Assembly (NCBI GenBank): GCA_028696375.1
Contig: JAQVHD010000001.1
Coordinates: 1-50,961 of the forward strand
Length of the DNA: 50,961 nt
Direction of reading: 5' to 3'
Origin: Minisyncoccota bacterium
GTDB taxonomy: Bacteria; Patescibacteriota; Minisyncoccia; UBA6257; JAAZHW01
The translations under genes were made by a program, and so were the position numbers. A model generated the notes under the pieces. It did not search any database. It was given only the letters and a program-made list of their open reading frames with translations, and was not told where the DNA came from. Position 1 is the stretch's first letter; each line of letters starts with the position of its first letter. This document shows positions 7,556-16,448 of the stretch, piece after piece.

Positions 7556-7561
7556 TAAAAT
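7556..7561 (+). promoter_or_regulatory. -10 box giving a leaderless pilin operon mRNA
   Basis: TAAAAT ends exactly 7 nt before the ATG at 7569, so transcription would start at or next to the start codon. No clear -35 box is seen. The same spacing recurs at several other genes in the window, which supports the assignment and the chosen start. Confidence 0.5.
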
Positions 7562-7568
7562 AAAGAAA

Positions 7569-8102
7569 ATGAAGGAAGGTAACAAAGGTTTTACATTAAT
7601 AGAAATGTTAGTAGTCACAGGAGTCGTGATTTTATTAAGCGGCATTTTAATTTTATATTCTCGGGCAGGTGATCAGGTTAGTTTGATTTTACGAGCGCGC
7701 ACTCAAGTTATTGCAGATATTAATCGAGCTAAAAATCTGGCTATTACAGCGCAGGGCTGGAATGGTCGGTATACCTGTGGTTATGGTGTTTATTTCGACC
7801 CACCTAACAATCGCTATATTATTTTTACTGAAGTAGTGAGTAATTGTGAAACCGCCGATCATATTCGTCGAGGAAGCGAGTACGATGTCGAGGTAATCCC
7901 CGTGCCCAATCAATTTATTTTGGCGGCGTCCAATGTTAGTCAGGTCTTTTTCATGCCGCCTGATCCGACAATTTTTTTTGAACCATCAGAGATTAATCAA
8001 CCAGATATTGAACAAGCAGAGATTGATTTTTATTTAGTTAATCAAACCAATCCAGCGTTTCAAATCTTTATTAATCCCATTGGTCAGGTGTGGGGGATGT
8101 AA
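7569..8102 (+). CDS. Type IV pilin-like protein (GspH/FimT type)
   Basis: Minor pilin or pseudopilin, processed by a prepilin peptidase and built into a type IV pilus-like fibre. The class III signal is clear: KEGNKG then FTLIEMLVV with Glu at position 5 of the mature chain, followed by a hydrophobic helix. The mature part is about 170 residues and beta-rich. The start at 7569 gives a short leader of six residues before the cleavage site; longer upstream readings run through a noncoding promoter region. First of four pilin-type genes in a row, resembling the order fimT-pilV-pilW-pilX. Confidence 0.85.
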   Translation: MKEGNKGFTLIEMLVVTGVVILLSGILILYSRAGDQVSLILRARTQVIADINRAKNLAITAQGWNGRYTCGYGVYFDPPNNRYIIFTEVVSNCETADHIRRGSEYDVEVIPVPNQFILAASNVSQVFFMPPDPTIFFEPSEINQPDIEQAEIDFYLVNQTNPAFQIFINPIGQVWGM

Positions 8103-8309
8103 AAAATTCAAAATTCAAAGGTCAAATCTCAAAACGACGAAGAGGGGATGAAATTAAAAATCGAAAATCAAAATGGCAATAAACGATAACGAAAGTTCGA
8201 AAGGCAGAAGTTATATCTGCCGGCAGTCAAGAATAAAAACTTATTAAATCTACGAATTACGAATAATAATAAATTTAACATTTACGAAAGGGCGAGCATA
8301 AATTTAGCA
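8103..8309 (+). other. 207-bp gap inside the pilin operon, AT-rich repeats
   Basis: No gene is seen. The gap holds imperfect A/T-rich units of the kind TTCAAAATTCAAAG and AAAAATCGAAAATCAAAA, similar to units at 43.4 and 49.3 kb, and a small hairpin (GGCAGA/TCTGCC) at 8211-8229. It may be a decayed repeat rather than a regulatory region. Confidence 0.5.
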
Positions 8310-8807
8310 ATGAAAAATCAAAGAGAAAAAAATAATAAAGGATTTAGTTTGGTTGAAGTGATGGTGAGCATCGGTGTTATTTTAGTAGGTTTTACGGGAG
8401 CTTTAACTTTAATTAACCGTTCCATAGCTTTTCATGATTTAGCTTATAGTCGTTTGACGGCATCTTATTTAGCTCAAGAAGGAATTGAGATTGTGAGAAA
8501 TCTTCGAGATAAGAACATTATTAACGATCAAGAATGGAACAATGGCTTAAACTCAGGCACTTATCAAGTGCAATATAATTCCCCCTCGCTTAGCCTTTAT
8601 ACGGGAGAAAATTTATTACTGGATTCAGTATCAGGTGTTTATACTTATGATGCTAACGAGAATACTCGGGCAACGCGCTACAATCGTCGAATCGAAATCC
8701 AAGTTATTTCTCCTGATGAAATCCAAGTGAATTCTATTGTTCATTGGAGTAATCGCGGTGGAGATTTCGAAATTAACGTCGAAGATCACTTGTTTAAATG
8801 GCTCTAA
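8310..8807 (+). CDS. Type IV pilin-like protein (PilV type)
   Basis: The 165-aa product carries a prepilin signal, NNKG then FSLVEVMVSIGVILVGF, with Glu5. The region after the helix (SRLTASYLAQEGIEIVRNLRDKN) is typical of PilV-like minor pilins, where AxxLAQEGIE recurs. The rest is a beta-rich head of about 100 residues. It probably sits at the pilus tip with the PilW- and PilX-like proteins encoded next. It is followed within a few bases by the next pilin gene. Confidence 0.85.
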   Translation: MKNQREKNNKGFSLVEVMVSIGVILVGFTGALTLINRSIAFHDLAYSRLTASYLAQEGIEIVRNLRDKNIINDQEWNNGLNSGTYQVQYNSPSLSLYTGENLLLDSVSGVYTYDANENTRATRYNRRIEIQVISPDEIQVNSIVHWSNRGGDFEINVEDHLFKWL

Positions 8808-8809
8808 AT

Positions 8810-9325
8810 ATGAAACGAAAAAAAGATAAAATTCAGAATGGTTTTACGGTGGTAGAAACATTAGTTGCTTCAACTCTGTTTTTGATTGTTTTGACCATTA
8901 CAACTTCCACTTTTTTACTTAGCTTGAGAACACAACGTTTTCTTTTGGCTTCTGTTAATGCCACAGAAAACATCTCCTATGCTTTAGAGGTAATGGGGCG
9001 TGAAATCAGAATGGGAAAAGAATTCTTTTCGCCCACTGCTGATACGTTAAATTTTTTGCTCACTAAAGACGGAGTCGAAAAGGCGATTGTTTATCGTTTA
9101 AATAATTATCAAATTGAACGATCAATTGGCGGGGGGCCTTTCGTGGCTTTAACTTCGCCTGACGTTCGAGTAATGGATCTGACCTTTATTCCTCAAGGGA
9201 CGGCGCGGGGAGATGGCGAACAGGCACGAATTACAGTTCTTTTGCGAATTGCCAGTTATGCAGGCGGCAAACAACTCGAAACAAATCTCGAGACAACATT
9301 AAGTAGTCGTCAGCCAGAAAGTTAA
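8810..9325 (+). CDS. Type IV pilin-like protein (PilW/GspJ type)
   Basis: Prepilin signal IQNG then FTVVETLVASTLFLIVL, with Glu5, followed by ATENISYALEVMGREIRMGK, which fits the PilW/GspJ class. The ATG at 8810 lies 2 nt after the preceding stop; an in-frame ATG at 8798 would overlap that gene by 10 bp and is an alternative. The product of 171 aa has a beta-rich C-terminal domain containing RITVLLRI. It is a part of the four-gene pilin operon. Confidence 0.85.
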   Translation: MKRKKDKIQNGFTVVETLVASTLFLIVLTITTSTFLLSLRTQRFLLASVNATENISYALEVMGREIRMGKEFFSPTADTLNFLLTKDGVEKAIVYRLNNYQIERSIGGGPFVALTSPDVRVMDLTFIPQGTARGDGEQARITVLLRIASYAGGKQLETNLETTLSSRQPES

Positions 9326-9326
9326 A

Positions 9327-9692
9327 ATGAAAATTAATAAAGAAAAACAATTGAAAAATCAACAAGGACAAGCCATGCTTATTACGATGCTTATTTTAAT
9401 GTCTTCTTTTCTGATTAGTATGGCTTTGGGGAGTTTGGTGCTATATGAATTAAAATCCATGATTTTTACCGGGGAATCGGTTAAGGCACTTTATGCCGCC
9501 GAGAGTGGTTTAGAATGGCAACTTTATCAAGTTAACCACTCCACTGGCGAAGGAGAAGAAAGCGCAAGGCCTATTATGACGAACGGCACTAGTTTTACAG
9601 TTACTCTTATTTCTAATAATGAAGGATATATCACTATTCGTTCTGTAGGAAAAAGCATTAATACTTATCGAGCCCTCGAAGTTATATATTAA
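9327..9692 (+). CDS. PilX-like minor pilin
   Basis: A 121-aa protein with the N-terminal pattern of PilX (NQQGQAMLITMLILMSSF, then ALYAAESGLEWQLYQ), a long hydrophobic helix and a short beta domain. As in other PilX proteins, the classical GF-E cleavage site is replaced; here it is GQAML. It starts 1 nt after the PilW-like gene ends. Its product probably completes a tip complex for a type IV pilus. The main assembly ATPases and major pilin are not in this window. Confidence 0.75.
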   Translation: MKINKEKQLKNQQGQAMLITMLILMSSFLISMALGSLVLYELKSMIFTGESVKALYAAESGLEWQLYQVNHSTGEGEESARPIMTNGTSFTVTLISNNEGYITIRSVGKSINTYRALEVIY

Positions 9693-9708
9693 TTCGTTCT
9701 ATAATTTT

Positions 9709-11817
9709 ATGGATCAAAAGATTACGAAAGAGGAGGCTAAAAAAAGAATTGAGAAATTAAAAAAAGAAATAAATTATCACCGTTATCTTTATCATGTTTT
9801 AGACAAAGAAGAGATTTCACCCGAGGCGCTTGATTCACTTAAAAAAGAACTTTTCGATCTTGAGCAGCGATTTCCTGATTTAATTAGTCTCGATTCGCCC
9901 ACCCAACGAGTAGGCGGCAAACCACTAAAAGAATTTAAAAAAGTAAAGCATCCGACGCCGATGCTTTCTTTTAATGATTGTTTTTCTGAAGATGATATGC
10001 GCGCTTGGGAAAAACGATTTATGGATTTTTTAGGAGGCAAAGTTCATCGTTCAGATAAATTTTACTATTGCGAGCTAAAATTTGATGGTTTGGCTATTGA
10101 GCTTCATTATCAAGATGGAATTTTTGTTTGTGGAGCGACACGGGGTGATGGATATGTCGGTGAGGATGTAACACAAAATTTAAAAACTATTGAATCCATA
10201 CCCCTACGTTTATTAGAAAAAGAAGAAGTCCTAGCCAATTTGAAAAAAGAAGGCCTGAATCATATTGTTGCCCGGCTGGAGAAAAACTTTCCGAAGGAAA
10301 TTGTTGCCCGCGGCGAAGTTTTTATGAGCCGTAGAGACTTCGAGGCGTTGAACAAGGAACAAATTAAAAAACATCAGAAACCATTTGCCAATCCTCGTAA
10401 TGCTGCAGCGGGTTCGGTGCGGCAATTGGATCCGAAAGTAACTGCAAGCCGCAAACTGGATTCCCACGCTTATAGTTTGGTAACTGATTTGGGTCAAAAC
10501 ACCCACGAAGAGGAGCATCTGATTCTGAAGGCCTTTGGCTTTAAAATTGACCGTCATAGTGAACCCGCTAAAAACTTAGAAGAAGTTTTTGCTTATCATG
10601 ATAAGTGGTGGAAGAGTCGAGACCATTTGCCTTTTGAAATTGATGGCGTAGTCGTAATCTTAAATAATGAGGAAGATTTTCGGCGCGCTGGGTATGTGGG
10701 AAAAGCGCCGCGTGCCGCCATCGCTTATAAATTTGCCTTGAAGCAAGCGACGACCCAAGTACTTGATATTATCGTTCAAGTAGGTCGCACCGGCGTTTTG
10801 ACTCCTGTTGCTATTTTGAAACCAGTGAACGTGGGTGGCGTAACGATTTCGCGCTCGACTTTGCATAATTTTGAAGAAATCAAACGGTTGGGATTAAAAA
10901 TTGGCGATACGGTGATTGTGGGTCGGGCCGGAGATGTCATTCCTCAAATTCTTCAGGTTTTGCCCGATTTGCGTACTGGTAAAGAAAAAGAATTTCAAAT
11001 TCCTGAAAAATGTCCGATGTGCGGTTCTAAAGTGGTTAGGGATAAGGAAGGGATAATTTATCGCTGCAGCAATAAAAATTGTTTTGCAATGAATCGACGG
11101 CGCTTGTACCATTTCGTTTCTAAGGCAGCTTTTGACATTGAGGGTGTCGGGCCAAAAATTATTGATCGTTTGCTGGACGAAAATTTAATTAGAGATGCTG
11201 CCGACCTTTTTCAACTAGAGAAGGGTGATTTAGCAACTTTGGAACGCTTTGGCGAAAAATCAGCTGAAAATATTATTAACTCTATTACAAGTCATAAAAA
11301 AATTGATTTGGTGCGTTTTCTTTATGCTTTAGGGATTAGACATGTCGGCGAAGAAACCGCTGATGTTTTAGCCGATCAGCTAGAAGCAATTCAGCAAATT
11401 AAAAAACCCACCGATGTTTTGGTGGCTATGAAAAAAATTTCTTTGGAAAGTTTGCAGGGGATTGAAGACATTGGACCAAAAGTAGCTGCCAGCATTAAAG
11501 AGTTTTTTGAAGATAAAAAAAACACTGAATTAATAAAAAAATTAGAAGAAGTCGGGATTGAAATCATTCCGCGACCAAAAGAGGGTAAAAAACTCAAAGG
11601 CAAAGTTTTTGTTCTCACTGGGACACTAACGAGCATGAGCCGAGAAGAGGCTAAAGAACGCATTCGTCAGTTGGGTGGAAAAGTTTCCTCAACGGTTTCA
11701 AAAAATGTCAGCTATGTTGTCGCTGGAGCGGAACCGGGTTCCAAATATCAAAAAGCGCAGGAATTGGGAGTAAAAATTATTGGAGAAGAAGAATTTTTAA
11801 AGATTCTTTTATCTTGA
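9709..11817 (+). CDS. ligA: NAD-dependent DNA ligase
   Basis: Seals nicks in replication and repair using NAD+. Domains in order are the Ia domain with YHRYLYHVLD, the adenylation domain with catalytic Lys124 in CELKFDGLA, the OB fold, a four-cysteine zinc finger (CPMC near residue 440, then CSNKNC), helix-hairpin-helix repeats (about 470-600), and a C-terminal BRCT domain (GKVFVLTGTL to the end). At 702 aa it is slightly longer than the usual 670. All key motifs are intact. It follows the pilin genes by 16 bp and may share their transcript. Confidence 0.97.
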   Translation: MDQKITKEEAKKRIEKLKKEINYHRYLYHVLDKEEISPEALDSLKKELFDLEQRFPDLISLDSPTQRVGGKPLKEFKKVKHPTPMLSFNDCFSEDDMRAWEKRFMDFLGGKVHRSDKFYYCELKFDGLAIELHYQDGIFVCGATRGDGYVGEDVTQNLKTIESIPLRLLEKEEVLANLKKEGLNHIVARLEKNFPKEIVARGEVFMSRRDFEALNKEQIKKHQKPFANPRNAAAGSVRQLDPKVTASRKLDSHAYSLVTDLGQNTHEEEHLILKAFGFKIDRHSEPAKNLEEVFAYHDKWWKSRDHLPFEIDGVVVILNNEEDFRRAGYVGKAPRAAIAYKFALKQATTQVLDIIVQVGRTGVLTPVAILKPVNVGGVTISRSTLHNFEEIKRLGLKIGDTVIVGRAGDVIPQILQVLPDLRTGKEKEFQIPEKCPMCGSKVVRDKEGIIYRCSNKNCFAMNRRRLYHFVSKAAFDIEGVGPKIIDRLLDENLIRDAADLFQLEKGDLATLERFGEKSAENIINSITSHKKIDLVRFLYALGIRHVGEETADVLADQLEAIQQIKKPTDVLVAMKKISLESLQGIEDIGPKVAASIKEFFEDKKNTELIKKLEEVGIEIIPRPKEGKKLKGKVFVLTGTLTSMSREEAKERIRQLGGKVSSTVSKNVSYVVAGAEPGSKYQKAQELGVKIIGEEEFLKILLS

Positions 11818-11905
11818 TTCGTATTCGTCATCTTGTGTTAGCTGTTGGAGCTATTTTGCACTTTATTTTAGTCTTTCTTATTTTCCTCTTTTATTTATCC
11901 TTACT

Positions 11906-11933
11906 TTGCCTTTTTGGCATTTTGTGCTAAAAT
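11906..11933 (+). promoter_or_regulatory. Promoter giving a leaderless gatC mRNA
   Basis: TTGCCT (11906-11911), 16-bp spacer and extended -10 TGC-TAAAAT, ending 7 nt before the ATG at 11941. This spacing predicts a leaderless transcript and supports 11941 as the gatC start. The rest of the 123-bp gap is T-rich with no gene visible. Confidence 0.6.
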
Positions 11934-11940
11934 AAAAACA

Positions 11941-12249
11941 ATGGAAAGGGGCAATTTAATTAATGAAAAAACGATTGAACATTTATCCGAATTAAGCCGG
12001 ATTAAATTAACGCCCGCAGAAAAGCAAAGATTCGAAAAGGATTTAAATGCCATTCTCGATTATGTCAATCAGCTTCAGGCCGTTGATACCGCAAGCATTA
12101 ATTTAGATGAAGAATTACTTAAAATAAAAACGGCTCTGGAAGCGGCGGAAAAAACAGAAAAAGAAAAATTATCCTTTGAGCGCGACGATTTAATCGATGG
12201 CTTTTATGATCGCAAAGAAGACTGGTTGAAAATCCCGCCCATTTTTTAA
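11941..12249 (+). CDS. gatC: Asp/Glu-tRNA amidotransferase subunit C
   Basis: Small stabilising subunit of the GatCAB complex that converts Glu-tRNA(Gln) and Asp-tRNA(Asn) to the amidated forms. The 102-aa sequence has the GatC pattern EHLSELSRIKLTPAEKQRFE, LNAILDYVNQL, and a downstream region ending DWLKIPPIF. A longer reading from 11914 would start upstream of the -10 box and is rejected. It is 3 nt upstream of gatA. GatB is not in this window. Confidence 0.92.
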   Translation: MERGNLINEKTIEHLSELSRIKLTPAEKQRFEKDLNAILDYVNQLQAVDTASINLDEELLKIKTALEAAEKTEKEKLSFERDDLIDGFYDRKEDWLKIPPIF

Positions 12250-12252
12250 TTT

Positions 12253-13701
12253 ATGATTACTTTACACGAACTGACAATTAAAAAAATTCATTCATTGCTG
12301 CTTCAAAAAGAAATCAGTGCTTTTGATTTAACAAAAGAGTTTTTTGATTATATTGAAACTAAAGACAAAGAGATTAATGCTTATCGTTTGCTCTTAAAAG
12401 ACGAAGCTTTGCGGCAGGCGAATGAAATTGATAAAAAAATCGCGGCCAGTGAAAATATTTCTTTTTTAGCTGGTGTGCCGTTGGCGATTAAGGATAATAT
12501 TTTAATCAGAAATTATCTTACCACTGCTGGTTCAAAAATGCTTGCTCATTATCGCGCGGCTTATGACGCGATGATTATCCAAAGCTTAAAAAAAGCCGGC
12601 GCAATTTTTTTGGGCAAAACCAATCTGGATGAGTTTGCCATGGGATCTTCCAGTGAAAATTCTGCTTTTGAAAAGCCCAAAAATCCTTTAGATTTAAGCC
12701 GGGTGCCCGGTGGTACAAGTGGCGGTTCTGCTGCGGCTGTTGCTTCTCATCAAGCTGTGGCAGCGCTTGGTTCTGATACCGGTGGTTCAGTACGCCAACC
12801 AGCGAGTTTCTGCGGTCTTGTTGGCCTTAAACCAACCTATGGTGCAGTTTCGCGTTTTGGATTAATTGCAATGTCCTCCTCACTTGACCAAATTGGGCCT
12901 ATTGCTAAAAATGTTGAAGATGCCGCTTATATTTTAGAAATAATTGCCGGAAAAGATTCCCGCGATGAAACCAGTGAAAATTTTCAATTTCAAGCCCGGT
13001 CCATTTATGAAAGAAAGGATCTCAGAGGAATAAAAATCGGTTTAGTAAAAGAAATTGAAACCAGTTCTTTTGAAAAGGATTTAGCTCTTAGTTATCAAAA
13101 AAGTCTGACTTGTTTGCAGCAATTAGGTGCGACCATCGAAGAAATTTCTATTCCTCATATATCTTTGAGTTTACCTTGTTATTATGTTTTGATGCCTGCG
13201 GAAGTGAGTAGCAATTTGGCTCGTTTTGATGGTCTCAGATATTCGCCTTCAGAAAAAGCCGGCTCCTTAAAAGATGTTTATTTTGAAACGCGCGGTGAAT
13301 ATTTTGGTCCAGAAACAAAAAGAAGAATTATTTTAGGCACTTTTGTTCTTTCGAGCGGATATTATGATGCTTATTATCTGAAGGCGCGACTGGTGCAGGC
13401 TTTAATCAAAAAAGAATTTGAAGAAGCTTTTCAAAAAGTGGATTTATTAGTTTGGCCAACAACTCCGACGCCAGCTTTTAAATTCGGAGAAAAAACAGAA
13501 GATCCTTTGGCTATGTATTTGTCTGATATTTTTACCGTGCCAGCGAATATTGCAGGCGTACCAGCAGTTTCTGTGCCAATTTATGGTGAAGAGCCATTGC
13601 CTTATGGTTTGCAATTTATTGCTTATCATTTTCAAGAAGCTAAAATGTTAAACGCCGCTTATTTATTTGAACAAATTTCAAATTATGGAAAATTTTTATA
13701 A
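12253..13701 (+). CDS. gatA: Asp/Glu-tRNA amidotransferase subunit A
   Basis: Amidase subunit that releases ammonia from glutamine for tRNA-dependent amidation. The amidase signature is complete: the catalytic Lys in PLAIKDN, GGTSGGSAAAVAS, and the catalytic Ser in GSDTGGSVRQPASFCG, followed by GLKPTYG. At 482 aa it is full length. The organism therefore probably uses the indirect route for Gln-tRNA and/or Asn-tRNA. It follows gatC directly and its end overlaps the next gene by 17 bp. Confidence 0.96.
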   Translation: MITLHELTIKKIHSLLLQKEISAFDLTKEFFDYIETKDKEINAYRLLLKDEALRQANEIDKKIAASENISFLAGVPLAIKDNILIRNYLTTAGSKMLAHYRAAYDAMIIQSLKKAGAIFLGKTNLDEFAMGSSSENSAFEKPKNPLDLSRVPGGTSGGSAAAVASHQAVAALGSDTGGSVRQPASFCGLVGLKPTYGAVSRFGLIAMSSSLDQIGPIAKNVEDAAYILEIIAGKDSRDETSENFQFQARSIYERKDLRGIKIGLVKEIETSSFEKDLALSYQKSLTCLQQLGATIEEISIPHISLSLPCYYVLMPAEVSSNLARFDGLRYSPSEKAGSLKDVYFETRGEYFGPETKRRIILGTFVLSSGYYDAYYLKARLVQALIKKEFEEAFQKVDLLVWPTTPTPAFKFGEKTEDPLAMYLSDIFTVPANIAGVPAVSVPIYGEEPLPYGLQFIAYHFQEAKMLNAAYLFEQISNYGKFL

Positions 13702-14224
13702 TACTTTAAATTATTTTCTGGATCAGCTTGACCATTTTTTTAGTTTGCCAATTGTCAATAAAATAAAATATATTGTTTTATTTTTAACCTTGATTTTAAT
13801 TGTTATCTGGGTAATTTTATTAATTAAAACCAATAAAATTCAAGATCAAATTGAAAAATATAAGAATTTTTGGCTGGGTCGAAAATATGAGAAAAAGCAT
13901 TTGATGGCAGCGTGGCGTAATATCGAGCGGTTGATAGCAGCCGGTGACAAGGAGTCCTTAAAACAATCCTTTCTTTTAATGAATGAGTTACTCTCTGAAG
14001 TCTTAAATAGAATCAACTCGCCAGGTGACGATCTTATTGATAAAGTGAAAAATTTAAAAATTGCCGAGCTTAACGAATCAGATAAGGCCAAATTATTAGT
14101 GGGCGTTTATGCTTATGATAAAGTAAAAAATGATCCCAATTTTAATTTAGAGCCGCACGAAATAAAATACTTCTTTAAACTTTACAAGCAATTTTTTATT
14201 CAACTTGAACTTTTAGAAGAATAA
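13685..14224 (+). CDS. Membrane protein of unknown function
   Basis: Not recognised. The 179-aa product has one strong membrane segment at about residues 27-48 (YIVLFLTLILIVIWVILLI), then an entirely soluble helical part rich in Lys, Glu and Leu (about 50-179). The start at 13685 (MENFYNTLNYF) overlaps the end of gatA by 17 bp, a common arrangement here; an upstream in-frame start at 13667 is possible. It is 2 nt from ftsK, so a link to cell envelope or division is possible only by context. Confidence 0.7.
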   Translation: MENFYNTLNYFLDQLDHFFSLPIVNKIKYIVLFLTLILIVIWVILLIKTNKIQDQIEKYKNFWLGRKYEKKHLMAAWRNIERLIAAGDKESLKQSFLLMNELLSEVLNRINSPGDDLIDKVKNLKIAELNESDKAKLLVGVYAYDKVKNDPNFNLEPHEIKYFFKLYKQFFIQLELLEE

Positions 14225-14226
14225 AT

Positions 14227-16422
14227 ATGGCTAACAAAAATAACTACAAAGAAAAAAATAATAAAAAAGAAGAGAATGTTGAATTTACAGCTCAATTAAA
14301 GACAGAAACCAAGAAAACTATTATTGGCATTATTTGTCTTGGGGCGGCCATCTTGTTTATTTTAAGTTTTTTCCGTCTTGCTGGCCCATTTGGTTATTTT
14401 CTTTATGACACCTTCTATTATTTGTTTGGTTGGGTTTATTTTTTCTTACCGGTTATTTTGGTGGGTGCCGGCATTATTTTTATGGGTTCTTGGCGGCGAC
14501 ACCTTTATCTCTCAACTATTATTGGCCTGTTTTTAATAACCGTTGGTATGTTGGGTATTTCCGATTTGATAAAGCCACTTTCCGCAGGATTGTTTGGCGA
14601 GGGTATTGGTGCAGTGGAGCAGGTTTTTGGATTTTGGGGAGGAATCGTTTTTTGCCTTATTGTTTTTGTTGTGGGATTAGTAGTGGCATTTAATTGGTCT
14701 TTTAAATTAAACAAAAACAAAAAACCAGCTGCTGAAAAAATTGCTCAGAGTAGTATTATGGTTGAACCCGTTAAAGAGGTGACGATTAAAACTAACGAAA
14801 CAGAAGATAGGAAAAACGAATCAAAAAGTAAGTTAACCAATGTAATTAAAGAAGAATTAGATAAAGCAGAAAAAAAGAAGGCTGGAAAAAACAATAATTT
14901 TAAAAAAGAGACTTTTATTAGCAAATGGAACTTTCCGCCTATTGATTTATTGGAAAAGGAAAGTGGTAAACCGACCAGCGGTGACATTAAGGCCAATGTT
15001 AATATCATAAAAAGGACTTTGGCTAATTTTGGCATTCCAGTTGAAATGGGTGAAGTTTACGTTGGTCCAACTGTAACTCGATATACCCTAAAGCCAGCAG
15101 AAGGCGTTAAATTATCAAGAATTGTTGCTCTTCAAAACGATCTTTCTTTAGCGTTAGCCGCTCATCCCATTCGTATTGAAGCGCCGATTCCTGGTCAATC
15201 GCTTGTCGGCATCGAGGTGCCTAATAAGCAAAAATTAACAGTGCGGTTGCGCAATCTGATTGAATCGGATCATTTCTTAGATAGCGATCTTTTAGTTTTC
15301 CCTTTGGGTCGGGATGTGGCCGGTGAACCGGTATTTGTTGATCTCGCGAAAATGCCTCATTTATTAGTTGCTGGCAGCACTGGTTCTGGTAAATCAATTA
15401 CAATCCACTCTCTTGTTTGCAGCCTGTTATACAAAAATACACCTGAAACTTTACGATTTATTCTTGTGGATCCTAAGCGAGTTGAATTGTCCATTTATAA
15501 TCATTTGCCGCATTTAATTTCCGATGTCATTACTAATCCGAAAAAAACCATTTTGGCTTTGAGATGGGCCGTTAATGAAATGGATGAGCGATATAATCGC
15601 TTACTGGCAAGCGACGTACGCGATATCAATGGCTATAATCAAAAAATGATGAAAGAAAAAAAGCCTTTAATGCCTTACCTCGTCATTATCATTGATGAAT
15701 TAGCTGATTTGATGGTGGCTTATGGTCGAGAAATTGAAGCGGCGATTGTACGTTTAGCTCAGATGGCGCGAGCTACGGGCATTCATCTTATTGTTTCGAC
15801 CCAGCGACCGTCAGTCGAAGTAGTGACTGGATTAATTAAAGCTAATATCACTTCTCGTATTGCTTTACAGGTTGCGAGTCAGGTTGATTCTCGGACTATT
15901 TTAGATATGGCTGGAGCCGAAAGATTACTAGGCCGGGGCGATATGCTTTATTTAGCCGGTGATACTTTTAAACCAAGACGTATTCAAGGTATTTATATTT
16001 CTGAAAGTGAAGTACAAAAAATTGTAAAATACATTGTTGATAATAATGAAGATTATGAAACAGAAGAAGAAGCGATGGATTTTGAAAAAGAATTAGAGAA
16101 GCAGATGCAGGAAATTTCGTTGAATAATACCGGAGGAGAAGATTTGGAAATGGATGAACTTTATCCGGAGGCGTATAAATTAGTCGTCAATAGTGGTAAA
16201 GCTTCTGCTTCTTTTCTGCAACGTCGTTTGCGGGTGGGATATGCTCGAGCCGCGCGATTACTTGATCTTTTAGAAGAGCGCGGAGTGATTGGGCCAGGAG
16301 AAGGAGCTAAGCCTAGAGACGTTTTGGTAAAGCTTCCCAATGCCCCTGAGCCTGTTTCAGAAGAATTAGGAACAGATGAAGTGGATGTTAGTGATGAAAC
16401 TGGAGAGGAAGTTGAAGATTAA
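14227..16422 (+). CDS. ftsK: FtsK/SpoIIIE DNA translocase
   Basis: Membrane-anchored motor that moves chromosomal DNA through the closing septum. Four to five membrane segments lie in residues 35-165, then a Lys/Glu-rich linker, an alpha domain (about 235-330), and the RecA-like motor with Walker A in AGSTGSGKSIT (about 383-391) and Walker B in LVIIIDELADLM. The C-terminal gamma winged helix is present (SGKASASFLQRRLRVGYARA to VIGPGEG), which reads KOPS-type polarity sequences in known relatives. At 731 aa it is a compact form with a short linker. Neighbours suggest a cell division and envelope operon. Confidence 0.95.
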   Translation: MANKNNYKEKNNKKEENVEFTAQLKTETKKTIIGIICLGAAILFILSFFRLAGPFGYFLYDTFYYLFGWVYFFLPVILVGAGIIFMGSWRRHLYLSTIIGLFLITVGMLGISDLIKPLSAGLFGEGIGAVEQVFGFWGGIVFCLIVFVVGLVVAFNWSFKLNKNKKPAAEKIAQSSIMVEPVKEVTIKTNETEDRKNESKSKLTNVIKEELDKAEKKKAGKNNNFKKETFISKWNFPPIDLLEKESGKPTSGDIKANVNIIKRTLANFGIPVEMGEVYVGPTVTRYTLKPAEGVKLSRIVALQNDLSLALAAHPIRIEAPIPGQSLVGIEVPNKQKLTVRLRNLIESDHFLDSDLLVFPLGRDVAGEPVFVDLAKMPHLLVAGSTGSGKSITIHSLVCSLLYKNTPETLRFILVDPKRVELSIYNHLPHLISDVITNPKKTILALRWAVNEMDERYNRLLASDVRDINGYNQKMMKEKKPLMPYLVIIIDELADLMVAYGREIEAAIVRLAQMARATGIHLIVSTQRPSVEVVTGLIKANITSRIALQVASQVDSRTILDMAGAERLLGRGDMLYLAGDTFKPRRIQGIYISESEVQKIVKYIVDNNEDYETEEEAMDFEKELEKQMQEISLNNTGGEDLEMDELYPEAYKLVVNSGKASASFLQRRLRVGYARAARLLDLLEERGVIGPGEGAKPRDVLVKLPNAPEPVSEELGTDEVDVSDETGEEVED

Positions 16423-16448
16423 ATCGATTGATTAATAGTTTTAGTTTT

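Noticed and set aside
7287..7568. Upstream extension of the first pilin gene
   Set aside because: The added residues have no pilin-like features, overlap two minus-strand membrane protein genes, and would place the prepilin signal far from the N-terminus. The ATG at 7569 fits the signal and the -10 spacing.
9700..9705. TATAAT just before ligA as a leaderless promoter
   Set aside because: Only 3 nt separate it from the ATG, so transcription would start inside the gene. The preceding pilin operon can supply the transcript.
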